Assembly (NCBI GenBank): GCA_963728145.1
Contig: CAVSJA010000009.1
Coordinates: 248,001 to 312,000 of the forward strand
DNA from: CAVSJA01 sp963728145
GTDB taxonomy: Bacteria; Bacteroidota; Bacteroidia; Chitinophagales; Chitinophagaceae
Direction of reading: 5' to 3'
DNA length: 64,000 bases
The position numbers and the translations under genes were made by a program. Under the pieces are notes generated by a model. It saw nothing but the letters and a program-made list of their open reading frames with translations. It made no database searches and was not told the DNA's origin. Below are positions 50,165 through 59,086 of the stretch, piece after piece. Numbering within the stretch: the first letter of the stretch is position 1; every line of letters begins with the position of its first letter.

Positions 50165-51586
50165 CTATAATCCATAGCCGAACCTTAGTAAAATTGGCTG
50201 AGAGGCCGGCGAATGTGATCTATACAAATAGTCAAATAATATTTTGAAATCTCCCCTTAGTTTTTTGTTGATACTATACCTTTTGCTTATACCAACCAAT
50301 CCACTTTGTTGCCAATGATTTGGATAACGCAGCATTCGCATATTGTCAAAACGTTGACGGTAATTCTGCTCATAGCCACCGCTCGCATATATATTGCCCC
50401 GAATTTTATATTCAAAATAGCTGCGCAGTCCAATTCCTTCGTGTGTTATAGTAATTTGGCGAATGTCTCTTCCCCAACCCATTTTGTACGCCCCTCCGAC
50501 TCCTATCGATGCAGCATCATTAATTTTAAAACCAAGAGAGAATCCAAAGTCTGTCGAAATTGGCCAAAACGAATTTGCCCTCGTGTTTTGAAAGTTGAGA
50601 CCATACTCCAATCTGGAAAAGAATTTTTTTGTGCGCTGCGCGTTGGGTTTAAAATCTGGGATTTCAGCAACACTATTTAAACCGCCTATTTTATTGAGCT
50701 TTTCTTTCCATTGCCTTATTTGCTGGTGTGCAGCCTGAATATGTTGTTGAATCATCATTTCCGCATTTGGGCCACCCGCTTGAATTTGTTGTTGGATAGA
50801 AGCCTGAACTACTGCGCGGGTTTGCAATCCCTGAAGTGCGGCCATTGTTCCGTAGTTGTCAGGCATCGGAAACAAAGCCGCCAGCTCGGAATGTTCTTGC
50901 CAGAATTTCTTAAATGCCGGAATATTTTGCAATAACGCCAATGCCTGACGCTCGAGTTTTTCAGGCTGTTGCAATATTTTCTTGTACTCTGAAAGCTGTT
51001 GCGAATAATAGTATATCCGTTTGTTGTATCCTTTAAGTTCCTTAACCAAACCAAACTTTTCAAGTTCTGTCTTCAACAAATCCTGTCGTTCATTGAGCGA
51101 CCTGCGCAAAGAAGAAGCACTGGTGATCTGCTTTTGCAAATTATCAATTGCTCGCGAGACATTCTTAATTGGAATACCTGAAATATTAATTGAGCCAGCA
51201 TTAGCAGACAAAAACTTGACAACAGTTTGTAGTGTATCTATATAGGGAATGTATTGTTTCGATTTGCTTAACACCTCATCTGATTCTATTTTCTTAACGA
51301 AATGGTTAAGTCCATCAACAGATGATTGAAATAACGCATTTGCTGCTGCGGAATCTTTGCGAAAGAGTTTTCGATAAAGTTTTCTCTCTTGTTTTTCAAC
51401 ATCGAGCAAAATCTTGCGAGAAGTTTTTGATACTTTTTTATCGAGATCTTCTAAACGATTTTGAAGTTTGGATAAGGCGGAAGTAGGAAATTCTTCCAAT
51501 TTGAATAATAGACTGTCAGATTGTGCGAATGCACTTAGCTCCAGTAGGAGAAACAAAAACAGCAGAATAAAAGATGGCCTTCTCAT
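50165..51586 (-). CDS. Coiled-coil protein with C-terminal outer-membrane barrel, hypothetical
   Basis: Read from MRRPSFILLFLFLLLELSAF (473 residues). Residues 20-300 are mainly helical and coiled-coil-like (LQNRLEDLDKKVSKTSRKIL, QQLSEYKKILQQPEKLERQ, IQQHIQAAHQQIRQWKEKL). About 150 residues then look like a porin-type barrel (SRLEYGLNFQNTRANSFWP, GFSLGFKINDAASIGVGGAY, YFEYKIRGNIYASGGYEQNY), ending in FGYGL. It is the first gene of the RHS operon, 25 bases ahead of the next. Periplasmic helices on an outer-membrane anchor could assemble or display the RHS proteins; this is inferred. Confidence 0.75.
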   Translation of the reverse strand: MRRPSFILLFLFLLLELSAFAQSDSLLFKLEEFPTSALSKLQNRLEDLDKKVSKTSRKILLDVEKQERKLYRKLFRKDSAAANALFQSSVDGLNHFVKKIESDEVLSKSKQYIPYIDTLQTVVKFLSANAGSINISGIPIKNVSRAIDNLQKQITSASSLRRSLNERQDLLKTELEKFGLVKELKGYNKRIYYYSQQLSEYKKILQQPEKLERQALALLQNIPAFKKFWQEHSELAALFPMPDNYGTMAALQGLQTRAVVQASIQQQIQAGGPNAEMMIQQHIQAAHQQIRQWKEKLNKIGGLNSVAEIPDFKPNAQRTKKFFSRLEYGLNFQNTRANSFWPISTDFGFSLGFKINDAASIGVGGAYKMGWGRDIRQITITHEGIGLRSYFEYKIRGNIYASGGYEQNYRQRFDNMRMLRYPNHWQQSGLVGISKRYSINKKLRGDFKILFDYLYRSHSPASQPILLRFGYGL

Positions 51587-51658
51587 AATGCAGGGTTCTA
51601 ATATGAGTAACATTCACCCTTAACAGATACTACATATGAGTAAATACCATCGCTATAA

Positions 51659-51666
51659 CAAACGTA
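51659..51666 (-). promoter_or_regulatory. Possible -7 element of the RHS operon promoter
   Basis: TACGTTTG on the minus strand matches TAnnTTTG. The nearest upstream TTTG is only 14 bases away, so the -33 box is not convincing. Transcription would start about 65 bases before the first gene of the operon. Confidence 0.4.
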
Positions 51667-51782
51667 ATACTTTTTTAAATCAAACCATCAATTCGATAAA
51701 AAAAATTTCGTTTGAAGCATTCCGTTACCATGTATTGTCTAAGGGTAAACATTTAAAATTTACAAGCCATGTTACCAAATCG

Positions 51783-52163
51783 TTACCTCTTGTCTGCCTT
51801 TTTTGCCTGCTCCGCAACCGTGACCATTTCTGCAGGTTCAATTTGTTGCCAAGCGAGGTTCATCGCAGCGTTATAAAACGTTTCAAGTTCTCTCGCAAGA
51901 AGATTATAGAACTGGGCATCCTGCCGCAGTTCTTCCGATACTGATGGGACCGCATCCCATTTCATTGAGCCATTATAAGTAAGTGTAGACTTATCGAGCG
52001 CAATATTTTTCTTCCAAATCTTCTCTCCATATTGCGGAGAAACTGCGGTGATAACCAAATTACCTCCTAATGTAATTTCACCATTCATCTTATAGTAATT
52101 CCTATTGCCGTAAATAGTGAAGTATACCCCTGTTTCATACTTACGGCCATAACTAGGTTGCAA
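51783..52163 (-). CDS. Hypothetical protein, possibly 5'-truncated
   Basis: An open frame of 126 codons from a TTG; no ATG, and the frame stays open only 14 codons further upstream to a stop. The sequence (YETGVYFTIYGNRNYYKMNGEITLGGNLVI, AVSPQYGEKIWKKNIALDKS) looks like a genuine beta-rich envelope protein followed by a helix (LLARELETFYNAAMNLAWQQ). It lacks the signal peptide one would expect. Either the 5' end was lost, a frameshift hides it, or TTG is used. No family is named with confidence. Confidence 0.5.
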   Translation of the reverse strand: MQPSYGRKYETGVYFTIYGNRNYYKMNGEITLGGNLVITAVSPQYGEKIWKKNIALDKSTLTYNGSMKWDAVPSVSEELRQDAQFYNLLARELETFYNAAMNLAWQQIEPAEMVTVAEQAKKADKR

Positions 52164-52254
52164 ATCTATTTCGACAACAAATGCAAAGGCGGGAGGCGAA
52201 AGCTAAATCTCAAGATCTCGACAAACTGTTTTTGGGCTCGCGTCGTTGTTCGAA

Positions 52255-52911
52255 TCACACATAAAACCCAACCAACTGCGCCAGCGCTCCAAAAATCAAC
52301 CCCCAGTAAATTTCTTTTGCTGAGTGATCTGATACAATCAGCCTTGCTGTGGTTACAAGGCCAGTAAGAAGAATTACAATTGACAGATAAAGGCCGCTGG
52401 CCTGATCGTCAATGAAAGAAAATATGATGAAGAATACTGTAACCGCACCCATTGCCACGGCGTGCATGCTGATCTTGAAAAAAATATTGCAGAACCAGGT
52501 AAGGCAAACCGCAATAAAACTTCCTTTGAGAAAGGTTGAGAAGATCTCAGGGTTTTCAGGAAGATTTTTGGAAACATACATGATCCAGAAATAGAATATG
52601 GTTGCGATTATCAGTGGTATGATCCGATCCTTCTGCGTTCTTAAATACATTGATTCTACCAATTTCAAACGCCACATCAAAAACACTGCAAACATGGGAA
52701 CAAATGCAGTATTGAATATGACCGAAACCATCCGGAAGAACTTCAACCCTGCCGGGAAGCCGGAAAAAACATAAGGATGAACATATAAAAGGAAAGCTGT
52801 GGTATAGCTTGCGATGAATAAAGGATGGAAAGCAAATGATATAAAATGAGCAGCAAATCTTACAATGGAATTTGTACTATCTGTTTGTTTGGTACCTGTA
52901 ATTGTACTCAT
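52255..52911 (-). CDS. PAP2-like membrane protein with degenerate phosphatase motifs
   Basis: The 218-residue protein has about six transmembrane helices. The core order fits the PAP2 superfamily: ISMHAVAMGAV stands where SGH is expected, and ARLIVSDHSAKEIYWGLIFG stands for the last motif (SR...H...). The first KxxxxxxRP motif is not evident, so phosphatase activity is uncertain. It starts one base after the rpoN stop, suggesting co-transcription, an arrangement that may only reflect compact packing. Confidence 0.7.
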   Translation of the reverse strand: MSTITGTKQTDSTNSIVRFAAHFISFAFHPLFIASYTTAFLLYVHPYVFSGFPAGLKFFRMVSVIFNTAFVPMFAVFLMWRLKLVESMYLRTQKDRIIPLIIATIFYFWIMYVSKNLPENPEIFSTFLKGSFIAVCLTWFCNIFFKISMHAVAMGAVTVFFIIFSFIDDQASGLYLSIVILLTGLVTTARLIVSDHSAKEIYWGLIFGALAQLVGFYV

Positions 52912-52912
52912 A

Positions 52913-54397
52913 TTAAAGTTCTTTTCTCAGGCGGGCAACGGGAATATTTAATTGTTCCCTGTACTTGGCAACCGTACGGCGAGCAATATTATAGCCTTTT
53001 TCCTGGAGGAGTTCAGTTAGTTTTTCGTCACTCAGTGGTTTTTTCTTGCTCTCACCTTCGATCATATCGCTTAAGATCTTTTTCACTTCGCGGGTTGAGA
53101 CTTCCTCTCCACTATCGGTACTCAAAGATTCACTAAAAAAGAATTTCAATCGATAGGTGCCGAATTCCGTTTGCACAAATTTGCTGTTTGCCACACGACT
53201 CACTGTTGAAATATCCAATGCGGTGCGTTCGGCAATATCTTTTAAGATCATTGGTTTCAAACTGGTTTCATCTCCGGTCATGAAGAAATGCCTCTGATAT
53301 TCCATGATCGTTTCCATCACACTGCTGAGTGTGTGTTGACGTTGTTTAATTGCATCAATAAACCATTTAGCCGCATCGATCTTTTGCTTGATGAAGAGTA
53401 CGGCTTCCTTTTGCCTGCGATCTTTTTTTTGACCCCTGTCGTATTCTTTCAGCATATCCCTGTAGCCCTCGCTGATCCGGAGATCAGGCGCATTCTTTGA
53501 ATTCAGGGTTAACTCAAGCTTACCGTTATTGTTGAATATGAAAAAGTCTGGCACAACATAACTCTCTGCCTTGTTGATATCGCCATGATGGCCACCTGGC
53601 TTCGGATTCAAACGAACAATTTGATTGATCACATCCCTCAATCCTTCATCATCCAAATCCAATCCGCGCTGGATCTTTTCATAGTGTTTCTTTGTGAACT
53701 CATCAAAATAGTGAGTAAGTGCTTCAATTGCCTTTTCTACATCTTTGCCAGCAGCTTTCAGTCGATGCAATTGAATTAATAAAGATTCCTGCAGATTACG
53801 GGCTCCAACACCGGACGGATCGAAGTGTTGAATCATACTGATCACTTCTTCAATCTCCTGTTCGTTGCTGTCTATATTCTGACGGAAGGCAAGATCATCT
53901 ACAATCGCGCTGGTTTCTCTTCGGAGGTATCCATCATCATCAATGCTTCCTACAATTTGTTCGGCGATCTTACGCTGTTTATCATCCAGCTTTAGCATGC
54001 CCAATTGCTCCAGCAGGTGTTCATGAAAGGTAGTTTCAACTTTGTGAGGAGCAGTCTTTGTTTCTTCATTATCACCCCAGTTATCGTCTCTCAGTTTATA
54101 ATCTGCGATATCATCATCGCCCTCATTCACATATTCGCTGATATCGATATTATCGTATTCATCTTCACTACCCTCTGTTTCATAGTCTTCTTCACCATTA
54201 TCGAACTCATCCTTTGTCTCGTCGAAATTGTCTTCATGATCCTCCTCTGAAAGCTCCAGTGCGGGGTTTTCCTCCAGCTCTTCCTTAATCCGTTCTTCTA
54301 GATTAGCCGTAGGTACCTGCAGCAGCTTCATTAACTGAATCTGCTGAGGTGAAAGTTTTTGTAACAGCTTTTGTTGTAAACTTTGACTAAGGGCCAT
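52913..54397 (-). CDS. rpoN: RNA polymerase sigma-54 factor
   Basis: Read from MALSQSLQQKLLQKLSPQQI (494 residues); the longer frame begins with a non-standard ATT. The domains are intact: a Gln/Leu-rich region I (IQLMKLLQVPTANLEERIKEELEENPAL), a very acidic region II (about 50-115), the core-binding domain, a helix-turn-helix, and the diagnostic RpoN box ARRTVAKYRE near the C-terminus. Sigma-54 directs transcription from -24/-12 promoters with AAA+ activators; no such activator is in the window. Confidence 0.96.
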   Translation of the reverse strand: MALSQSLQQKLLQKLSPQQIQLMKLLQVPTANLEERIKEELEENPALELSEEDHEDNFDETKDEFDNGEEDYETEGSEDEYDNIDISEYVNEGDDDIADYKLRDDNWGDNEETKTAPHKVETTFHEHLLEQLGMLKLDDKQRKIAEQIVGSIDDDGYLRRETSAIVDDLAFRQNIDSNEQEIEEVISMIQHFDPSGVGARNLQESLLIQLHRLKAAGKDVEKAIEALTHYFDEFTKKHYEKIQRGLDLDDEGLRDVINQIVRLNPKPGGHHGDINKAESYVVPDFFIFNNNGKLELTLNSKNAPDLRISEGYRDMLKEYDRGQKKDRRQKEAVLFIKQKIDAAKWFIDAIKQRQHTLSSVMETIMEYQRHFFMTGDETSLKPMILKDIAERTALDISTVSRVANSKFVQTEFGTYRLKFFFSESLSTDSGEEVSTREVKKILSDMIEGESKKKPLSDEKLTELLQEKGYNIARRTVAKYREQLNIPVARLRKEL

Positions 54398-54498
54398 GAC
54401 AATCAAAGGTTTGGGCCGGGCTTTTCAAACAGCTTGTTTTGAAAAAAGCGGCTAATCCACAAAAATCAGGCCGTAATTTACGTACATTTATAAAATAG

Positions 54499-54849
54499 AT
54501 GAGGCAACGATTTTATAAAATTATTGTTGTGGCAATTTTAGCGATTGGTTTTGAGAGCCAGGCGCAGGAAAAATCTATTGCTATAACTCGACAACCTGGA
54601 GCATCAAATCAATTTCAATCCGGGCAGTTTTCCTCCTGGTCGAAGTATTTTGGATTTAATATTCTCGTCAAAAAAGATAGTTTGTCCATTCTTCCATCGG
54701 TTTCAGGAATCCAATCAAATTATTACACCAGCCATTTTGCCTTCTTCTGCAAACAGGAATGGTTGTTTGAAAAGTACACTACCGTTCCATTTCGCCTCAG
54801 ATTGGGTTCAATCGATTATGTCGATCGCTTAGAGGGAAAAAGGCGATGA
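54499..54849 (+). CDS. Small secreted protein, hypothetical
   Basis: 116 residues with a signal peptide (MRQRFYKIIVVAILAIGFES). The C-terminal third (NYYTSHFAFFCKQEWLFEK, VPFRLRLGSIDYVDRLEGKR) is dense with aromatics and has a single Cys. I have the impression of similar short proteins in other Chitinophagaceae, but no function is known to me. It is monocistronic, divergent from rpoN with a gap of about 100 bases. Confidence 0.65.
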   Translation: MRQRFYKIIVVAILAIGFESQAQEKSIAITRQPGASNQFQSGQFSSWSKYFGFNILVKKDSLSILPSVSGIQSNYYTSHFAFFCKQEWLFEKYTTVPFRLRLGSIDYVDRLEGKRR

Positions 54850-54916
54850 CCATTTATCCTGAAACTTCCATCACATCCCCAATTGTTTTCTATATTGTTT
54901 TGAATTGCCCATAAAC

Positions 54917-56044
54917 ATGAGAAAGTCATTACTATTCTTTTTGGTTATTTCGCCGGCGATCTTGTTGGCACAGGCAAACAAACAAAAGCTTCAGTCAATC
55001 CTGGATTCATTGAGAACAACCGGTAATTATCCGGGTCTTTCGGTTGCCTTTGTGTTGAAGAACAATGAAGCGGTCGCAGTTTATTCAGGTTTTGCTGATA
55101 AGGAAAAGAAAACCTTTATCCATTCTTCATCGATGCTGATGCAGGGAAGCGTGGGCAAGACCTATGTGGCGGCTATCGCATTACAGTTGATAAAGGAGGG
55201 AAAGTTTTCATTAGATGACAAAGTTTCAAAATGGTTAAATAATTATTCATGGTATAGCAGAATTCCCAATGCCGTGGACATAACGGTCCGGATGATCATG
55301 AATCATACCAGCGGGGTTATGCGATATGAATTCAAAGAAGCATTTACAAAAGACCTTAGCAATCAACCCGACAAAACCTGGACGCCAGAAGAATTAGTGA
55401 ATTATGTTCTTGATGAAAAGCCCAGCTTTCCAGCAGGACAGGGCTGGGAATATTCTGATACCAATTACATTTTATTGGGATTGATCCTGGAAAAAATAAC
55501 TGGTAAAAAGTATTATGACCTGTTAAGAGAGCGAATTTTATCACCCTATAAATTCAAATACACGAAGCCCAGCGACAAAAGAAAATTAGATGGCTTGATA
55601 CAGGGTTACGCAGGTGCAAATAATGAATTTGGTTCTAAGGACAAGGTGATTGAAGAGGATGGAAAATTCATCATCAACCCCCAATTCGAGTGGACCGGCG
55701 GCGGCGTTTATTCAACTACAAGTGACCTGGCACGATGGGGAAAGTTGCTTTATTCTGGAAAACTGCTTGATGAGGCTTCAATGAAACTAATGCTTGATGG
55801 AGTTCCCGCTAAATTGGGGAGGGATACAAAATATGGATTGGGAGTTATTATTCGCCCGACAGCCTTAGGAATTGCCTACGGTCATAGTGGTTTCTTTCCC
55901 GGATACATGACCGAAGTACTTTATTTTCCTGAAAAAGATCTATGCGTTGCAATACAATCAAACAGCAGTGACTTCAAACAATTGAAGATTCCCTTGCTGA
56001 GGTGCTTAATGATGATGGCAAATGAAATTGCGAAAGAGAATTGA
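54917..56044 (+). CDS. Serine hydrolase of the beta-lactamase/PBP-like family
   Basis: Read from MRKSLLFFLVISPAILLAQ (375 residues, secreted). The class C-like motifs are present: SxxK as QGSVGKTYVA, YxN as YSDTNYILLG, and the third box as HSGFFPGY. NHTSG and GGVYSTTSDLARWGKLL are typical supporting motifs. Enzymes of this group include D-aminopeptidases, esterases and carboxypeptidases; a true beta-lactamase role is not implied. The gene converges on the aminotransferase gene with a five-base gap. Confidence 0.9.
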   Translation: MRKSLLFFLVISPAILLAQANKQKLQSILDSLRTTGNYPGLSVAFVLKNNEAVAVYSGFADKEKKTFIHSSSMLMQGSVGKTYVAAIALQLIKEGKFSLDDKVSKWLNNYSWYSRIPNAVDITVRMIMNHTSGVMRYEFKEAFTKDLSNQPDKTWTPEELVNYVLDEKPSFPAGQGWEYSDTNYILLGLILEKITGKKYYDLLRERILSPYKFKYTKPSDKRKLDGLIQGYAGANNEFGSKDKVIEEDGKFIINPQFEWTGGGVYSTTSDLARWGKLLYSGKLLDEASMKLMLDGVPAKLGRDTKYGLGVIIRPTALGIAYGHSGFFPGYMTEVLYFPEKDLCVAIQSNSSDFKQLKIPLLRCLMMMANEIAKEN

Positions 56045-56049
56045 TCGCA

Positions 56050-57270
56050 CTACCGGCTTGTAACTGCCTGTTCTTTCAATACCTTCTTTACAATTGCAAT
56101 AATCTTCTCCCCTTTTTCTTTGATTTGTTCTTCGGTCCATCCCAGGCTGATCGATGTAGAAATACATCTTCCCATAATCGCATCGCTTGCGCTGAAATCC
56201 TTACTGGCATGATGAATAATTGCAGCCTTGAGTTCCGGATGAAGCGAGTTTAAAGTTGCTGAAGTTTTCAGGTGATCCCATTTACGGATATAATGCCAGT
56301 TATTATCGTACCAGAAAAAGTTTCCGGCAAGAATACCCTGACTCTTCATTTCAGCTACTACTGATCTTGCGATACTTTCAGTTGGAAGAAACCAACTCAG
56401 GAATGTACAGCTATCTCCTTCCGGATCTGGAATGCGCCTGTAGGTAATTTCAGGAACGGTAGAAAAAATCTTTTTCAATGACGCATGATTCTTTCGTTGA
56501 ATCGAAAGAAAATGATCCAGTTTTCTTACCTGCGCAAGGCCAACTGCTGCATGTAATTCTGAGATCCTGAAATTGTATCCAATAAAAGGATGAAGATCTG
56601 CTCCACGATCAGTACCTAAATGATCATGTCCATGGTCGCTATAACCATCACTCTTTATGTAAATATCTTCGCGATTGGTCATAACCGCTCCGCCTTCGCC
56701 GCAGGTCATCGTTTTTACAAAATCAAATGAAAATGTACCTGCATCGCCGATCGTACCAAGAGATTTTCCTTTATGAGTTGCGCCGATACTTTGGCAGGCA
56801 TCTTCAAGCAATAATAATTTATGCTCTTTGCAAATTGCCTGGATCGCATCAAGGTCGCTCATGCTTCCGCACATGTGCACGGGCATGATGCATTTGGTCT
56901 TTGATGTTATTGCTTTCCGTATCGCATCGGGTTTGATTGTGAGTGAATCGTCCACATCAACTAATACTGGTACAGCTCCCACGCTGATCACTGCTTCAAA
57001 GCTTGCAACAAATGTGAATGCCGGCATGATCACTTCATCAGCATAGCCCACACCAAGAGCGCTCAATGCGGTTGTTAATGCAGCAGTGCCACTGGAAACT
57101 AGTTGAGCGTACTTACAGCCGAATGTTTCACAGATTGCTGTTTCCAACTCCTTGGATTTCCAATGACCTTTGCGCGGCCCATCGAAACCATAACGCATGA
57201 GAATACCGGTTTGCAGCACATCGTTGAGTTCTTTTCTTTCTTCGGCACCCCATAGTTCGTAACCAGGCAT
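56050..57270 (-). CDS. DegT/DnrJ/EryC1/StrS-family PLP aminotransferase
   Basis: 406 residues with the family signatures: SSGTAALTTALSALGVG, DEVIMPAFTFVASFEAV, PVHMCGSMSDLDAI, LLLEDACQSIGATHKG, and the PLP lysine in SFDFVKTMTCGEGGAV. GYNFRISELHAAVGLAQV is a further match. These enzymes transfer an amino group from glutamate to a keto-sugar, usually for surface polysaccharide or glycoside synthesis. No sugar-nucleotide gene is adjacent, so the pathway is unknown. It is transcribed in the same direction as the GH10-like gene. Confidence 0.93.
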   Translation of the reverse strand: MPGYELWGAEERKELNDVLQTGILMRYGFDGPRKGHWKSKELETAICETFGCKYAQLVSSGTAALTTALSALGVGYADEVIMPAFTFVASFEAVISVGAVPVLVDVDDSLTIKPDAIRKAITSKTKCIMPVHMCGSMSDLDAIQAICKEHKLLLLEDACQSIGATHKGKSLGTIGDAGTFSFDFVKTMTCGEGGAVMTNREDIYIKSDGYSDHGHDHLGTDRGADLHPFIGYNFRISELHAAVGLAQVRKLDHFLSIQRKNHASLKKIFSTVPEITYRRIPDPEGDSCTFLSWFLPTESIARSVVAEMKSQGILAGNFFWYDNNWHYIRKWDHLKTSATLNSLHPELKAAIIHHASKDFSASDAIMGRCISTSISLGWTEEQIKEKGEKIIAIVKKVLKEQAVTSR

Positions 57271-57330
57271 AACTATTTTTTATTTGAAATTTTAGATTTG
57301 AGATTCCCCGCCTATGGCGGACAGGCAAAT

Positions 57331-58899
57331 TTAGGGCAGTTCAAGTTTCCAGTTATCGCCTTCTTTTCTTATCACTATTCGTTCACTAATATCACTTTCT
57401 ACGTTTGTGGAAGACACGGAAGTAACAGCAATACTAAAATTATCGGTTTGCTCAAAGATCGTTCGAGGGACGGTGAATGAGAATACATTGTCAGAATTAT
57501 CCTTTGTTACAAGCTTTACCAATTTTCCCTCTTTTGCATCGCCATTGAAAAAATAAACAGCCAGCTGTTTTATTTCAGTTCGGTTCTTTCGAATATTTGT
57601 GAGGAAAAAGTAATTGGAGATTTCTCCCGCCACTTTCTTAGCGCCAACTTCTCCGGCCTCTGAAACAGTTCCATATCCAACAATCAAAGGTTTCTCGGGC
57701 TTAACCGTATCAATCCATGCCATTGGAGGGATCAATGCCGGTTTGTTATAATAGTTGTATCGCAAACTATCGCTCCATCCATTTGGATTTTTTATAAATG
57801 ACTTTGTGCTGAAGTAGATCGCACCTTGAACCGTTGGAGATTTGCGGAGTGCTTCGATTTGTCTTGGCAATTGCGTTTTATCTTTCCATGCCGCGTTAGT
57901 TCCTGCTTTATAAATTCCAAGACCGACATAACAATGCTTTCCATAGCTATGCGTACTCCACCAATCCAGCAATGGCTGGTAAGCGGCACGCGGATGCTCA
58001 AATTCAAAATAAATTTGCGGAGCTACGTAATCGATCCATCCTTTCCTTAACCAGAGGAGAATATCGGCGTATAGATCATCATAATTTGTTTGTCCAGCCT
58101 GTGTTTCACTTCCTTCAGGATCTTTATCCTTGTTACGCCAAATACCAAACGGCGAGATACCGAAGCGGCAGTATTTGTTTTCATCCCTTATTGCGCGATA
58201 AAGTTTAACAATGATCGAATCAACGTTGCTTCTTCTCCAATCATCTCTGTTCATTCCATTGTTATACTTTTCGAAACTACGATCATCAGGAAATTCTTTT
58301 CCGGCAATTCGATACGGATAAAAATAATCATCGAAGTGTACGGCATCTACATTATAACGGCTTACAATATCGCGGATCACTTTCACCACAAAATTTTGCG
58401 CCTCCTTATTTCCGGGATCGAAATATCGTTTATCCCCATAGGTAAGGAACCATTCCGGATGAATCCTGGTAATATGCGTTGGAGCAATGGAAGATCTGCC
58501 AATATCGAAAACGGCACGATAGGGATTACACCACGCATGGAATTCCATTCCTCTTTTATGCGCTTCCTCAATCATGAATTCGAGCGGGTCATAGTAGGGC
58601 TGGGGCGGTCGGCCCTGTTTGCCGGTCAACCATTCACTCCATGGTTCATATTGAGAAGGATAAAAAGCATCGGTAGCTGGTCTTACCTGCACGACCACCG
58701 CATTTATGCCGTTGCGCTGATGCATATCGAGCAGGTTGATATATTCCACTTTCTGGCTATCGGAATTATAATTTCCCTTTGTTGGCCAATCGATATTATC
58801 TACTGTTGCGACCCAGGCCGCACGGAATTCATGAGTCGGCTGGGCTTGGGTGAGTAATGAGACAAGCACGCACAGTATTGCTAACGAGGTTCGGAGCAT
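57331..58899 (-). CDS. GHL10/DUF187 family glycoside-hydrolase-like secreted protein
   Basis: 522 residues with a signal peptide (MLRTSLAILCVLVSLLTQA). The TIM barrel of the GHL10 family starts at EFRAAWVATVDNIDWPTKG and carries GINAVVVQVRPATDAFYPS, EFHAWCNPYRA, VDAVHFDDYFYPYR and WIDYVAPQIYFEF. A C-terminal fibronectin-like domain follows. The family resembles E. coli YngK/YddW and is suggested to act on peptidoglycan glycan strands or polysaccharide. The start is one base from the GGTTGA repeat at 58900. Confidence 0.88.
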   Translation of the reverse strand: MLRTSLAILCVLVSLLTQAQPTHEFRAAWVATVDNIDWPTKGNYNSDSQKVEYINLLDMHQRNGINAVVVQVRPATDAFYPSQYEPWSEWLTGKQGRPPQPYYDPLEFMIEEAHKRGMEFHAWCNPYRAVFDIGRSSIAPTHITRIHPEWFLTYGDKRYFDPGNKEAQNFVVKVIRDIVSRYNVDAVHFDDYFYPYRIAGKEFPDDRSFEKYNNGMNRDDWRRSNVDSIIVKLYRAIRDENKYCRFGISPFGIWRNKDKDPEGSETQAGQTNYDDLYADILLWLRKGWIDYVAPQIYFEFEHPRAAYQPLLDWWSTHSYGKHCYVGLGIYKAGTNAAWKDKTQLPRQIEALRKSPTVQGAIYFSTKSFIKNPNGWSDSLRYNYYNKPALIPPMAWIDTVKPEKPLIVGYGTVSEAGEVGAKKVAGEISNYFFLTNIRKNRTEIKQLAVYFFNGDAKEGKLVKLVTKDNSDNVFSFTVPRTIFEQTDNFSIAVTSVSSTNVESDISERIVIRKEGDNWKLELP

Positions 58900-59070
58900 T
58901 TGGTTGAAAAGGTTGAAAAGGTTGATAAGGTTGACAGGGTTGACAGGGTTGATAAGTCCCGATATTTATCGGAAGACAAGTTAACAAGGAATTACTTTCC
59001 AGACAAGCTTTGTCAACCCTGTCAACCTTGTCAACCCTGTCAACCTTATCAACAACCCTGTCAACCTAAA
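58900..59070. repeat. GGTTGA-word inverted repeat with nested palindrome
   Basis: The left arm has GTTGAAAAGGTTGATAAGG words, and the right arm a long run of TGTCAACCTTGTCAACCCTG words. The unit at 58957-58973 (TCCCGATATTTATCGGA) matches the palindrome at 28856 and 10700 and sits near the inner edge of the left arm. The repeat fills the MarR-GHL10 gap. Confidence 0.75.
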
Positions 59071-59086
59071 AAACAAACGAAATTAG

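Noticed and set aside
58090..58857. 255-residue plus-strand frame across the GHL10 gene
   Set aside because: It is a shadow of the strongly supported minus-strand gene.
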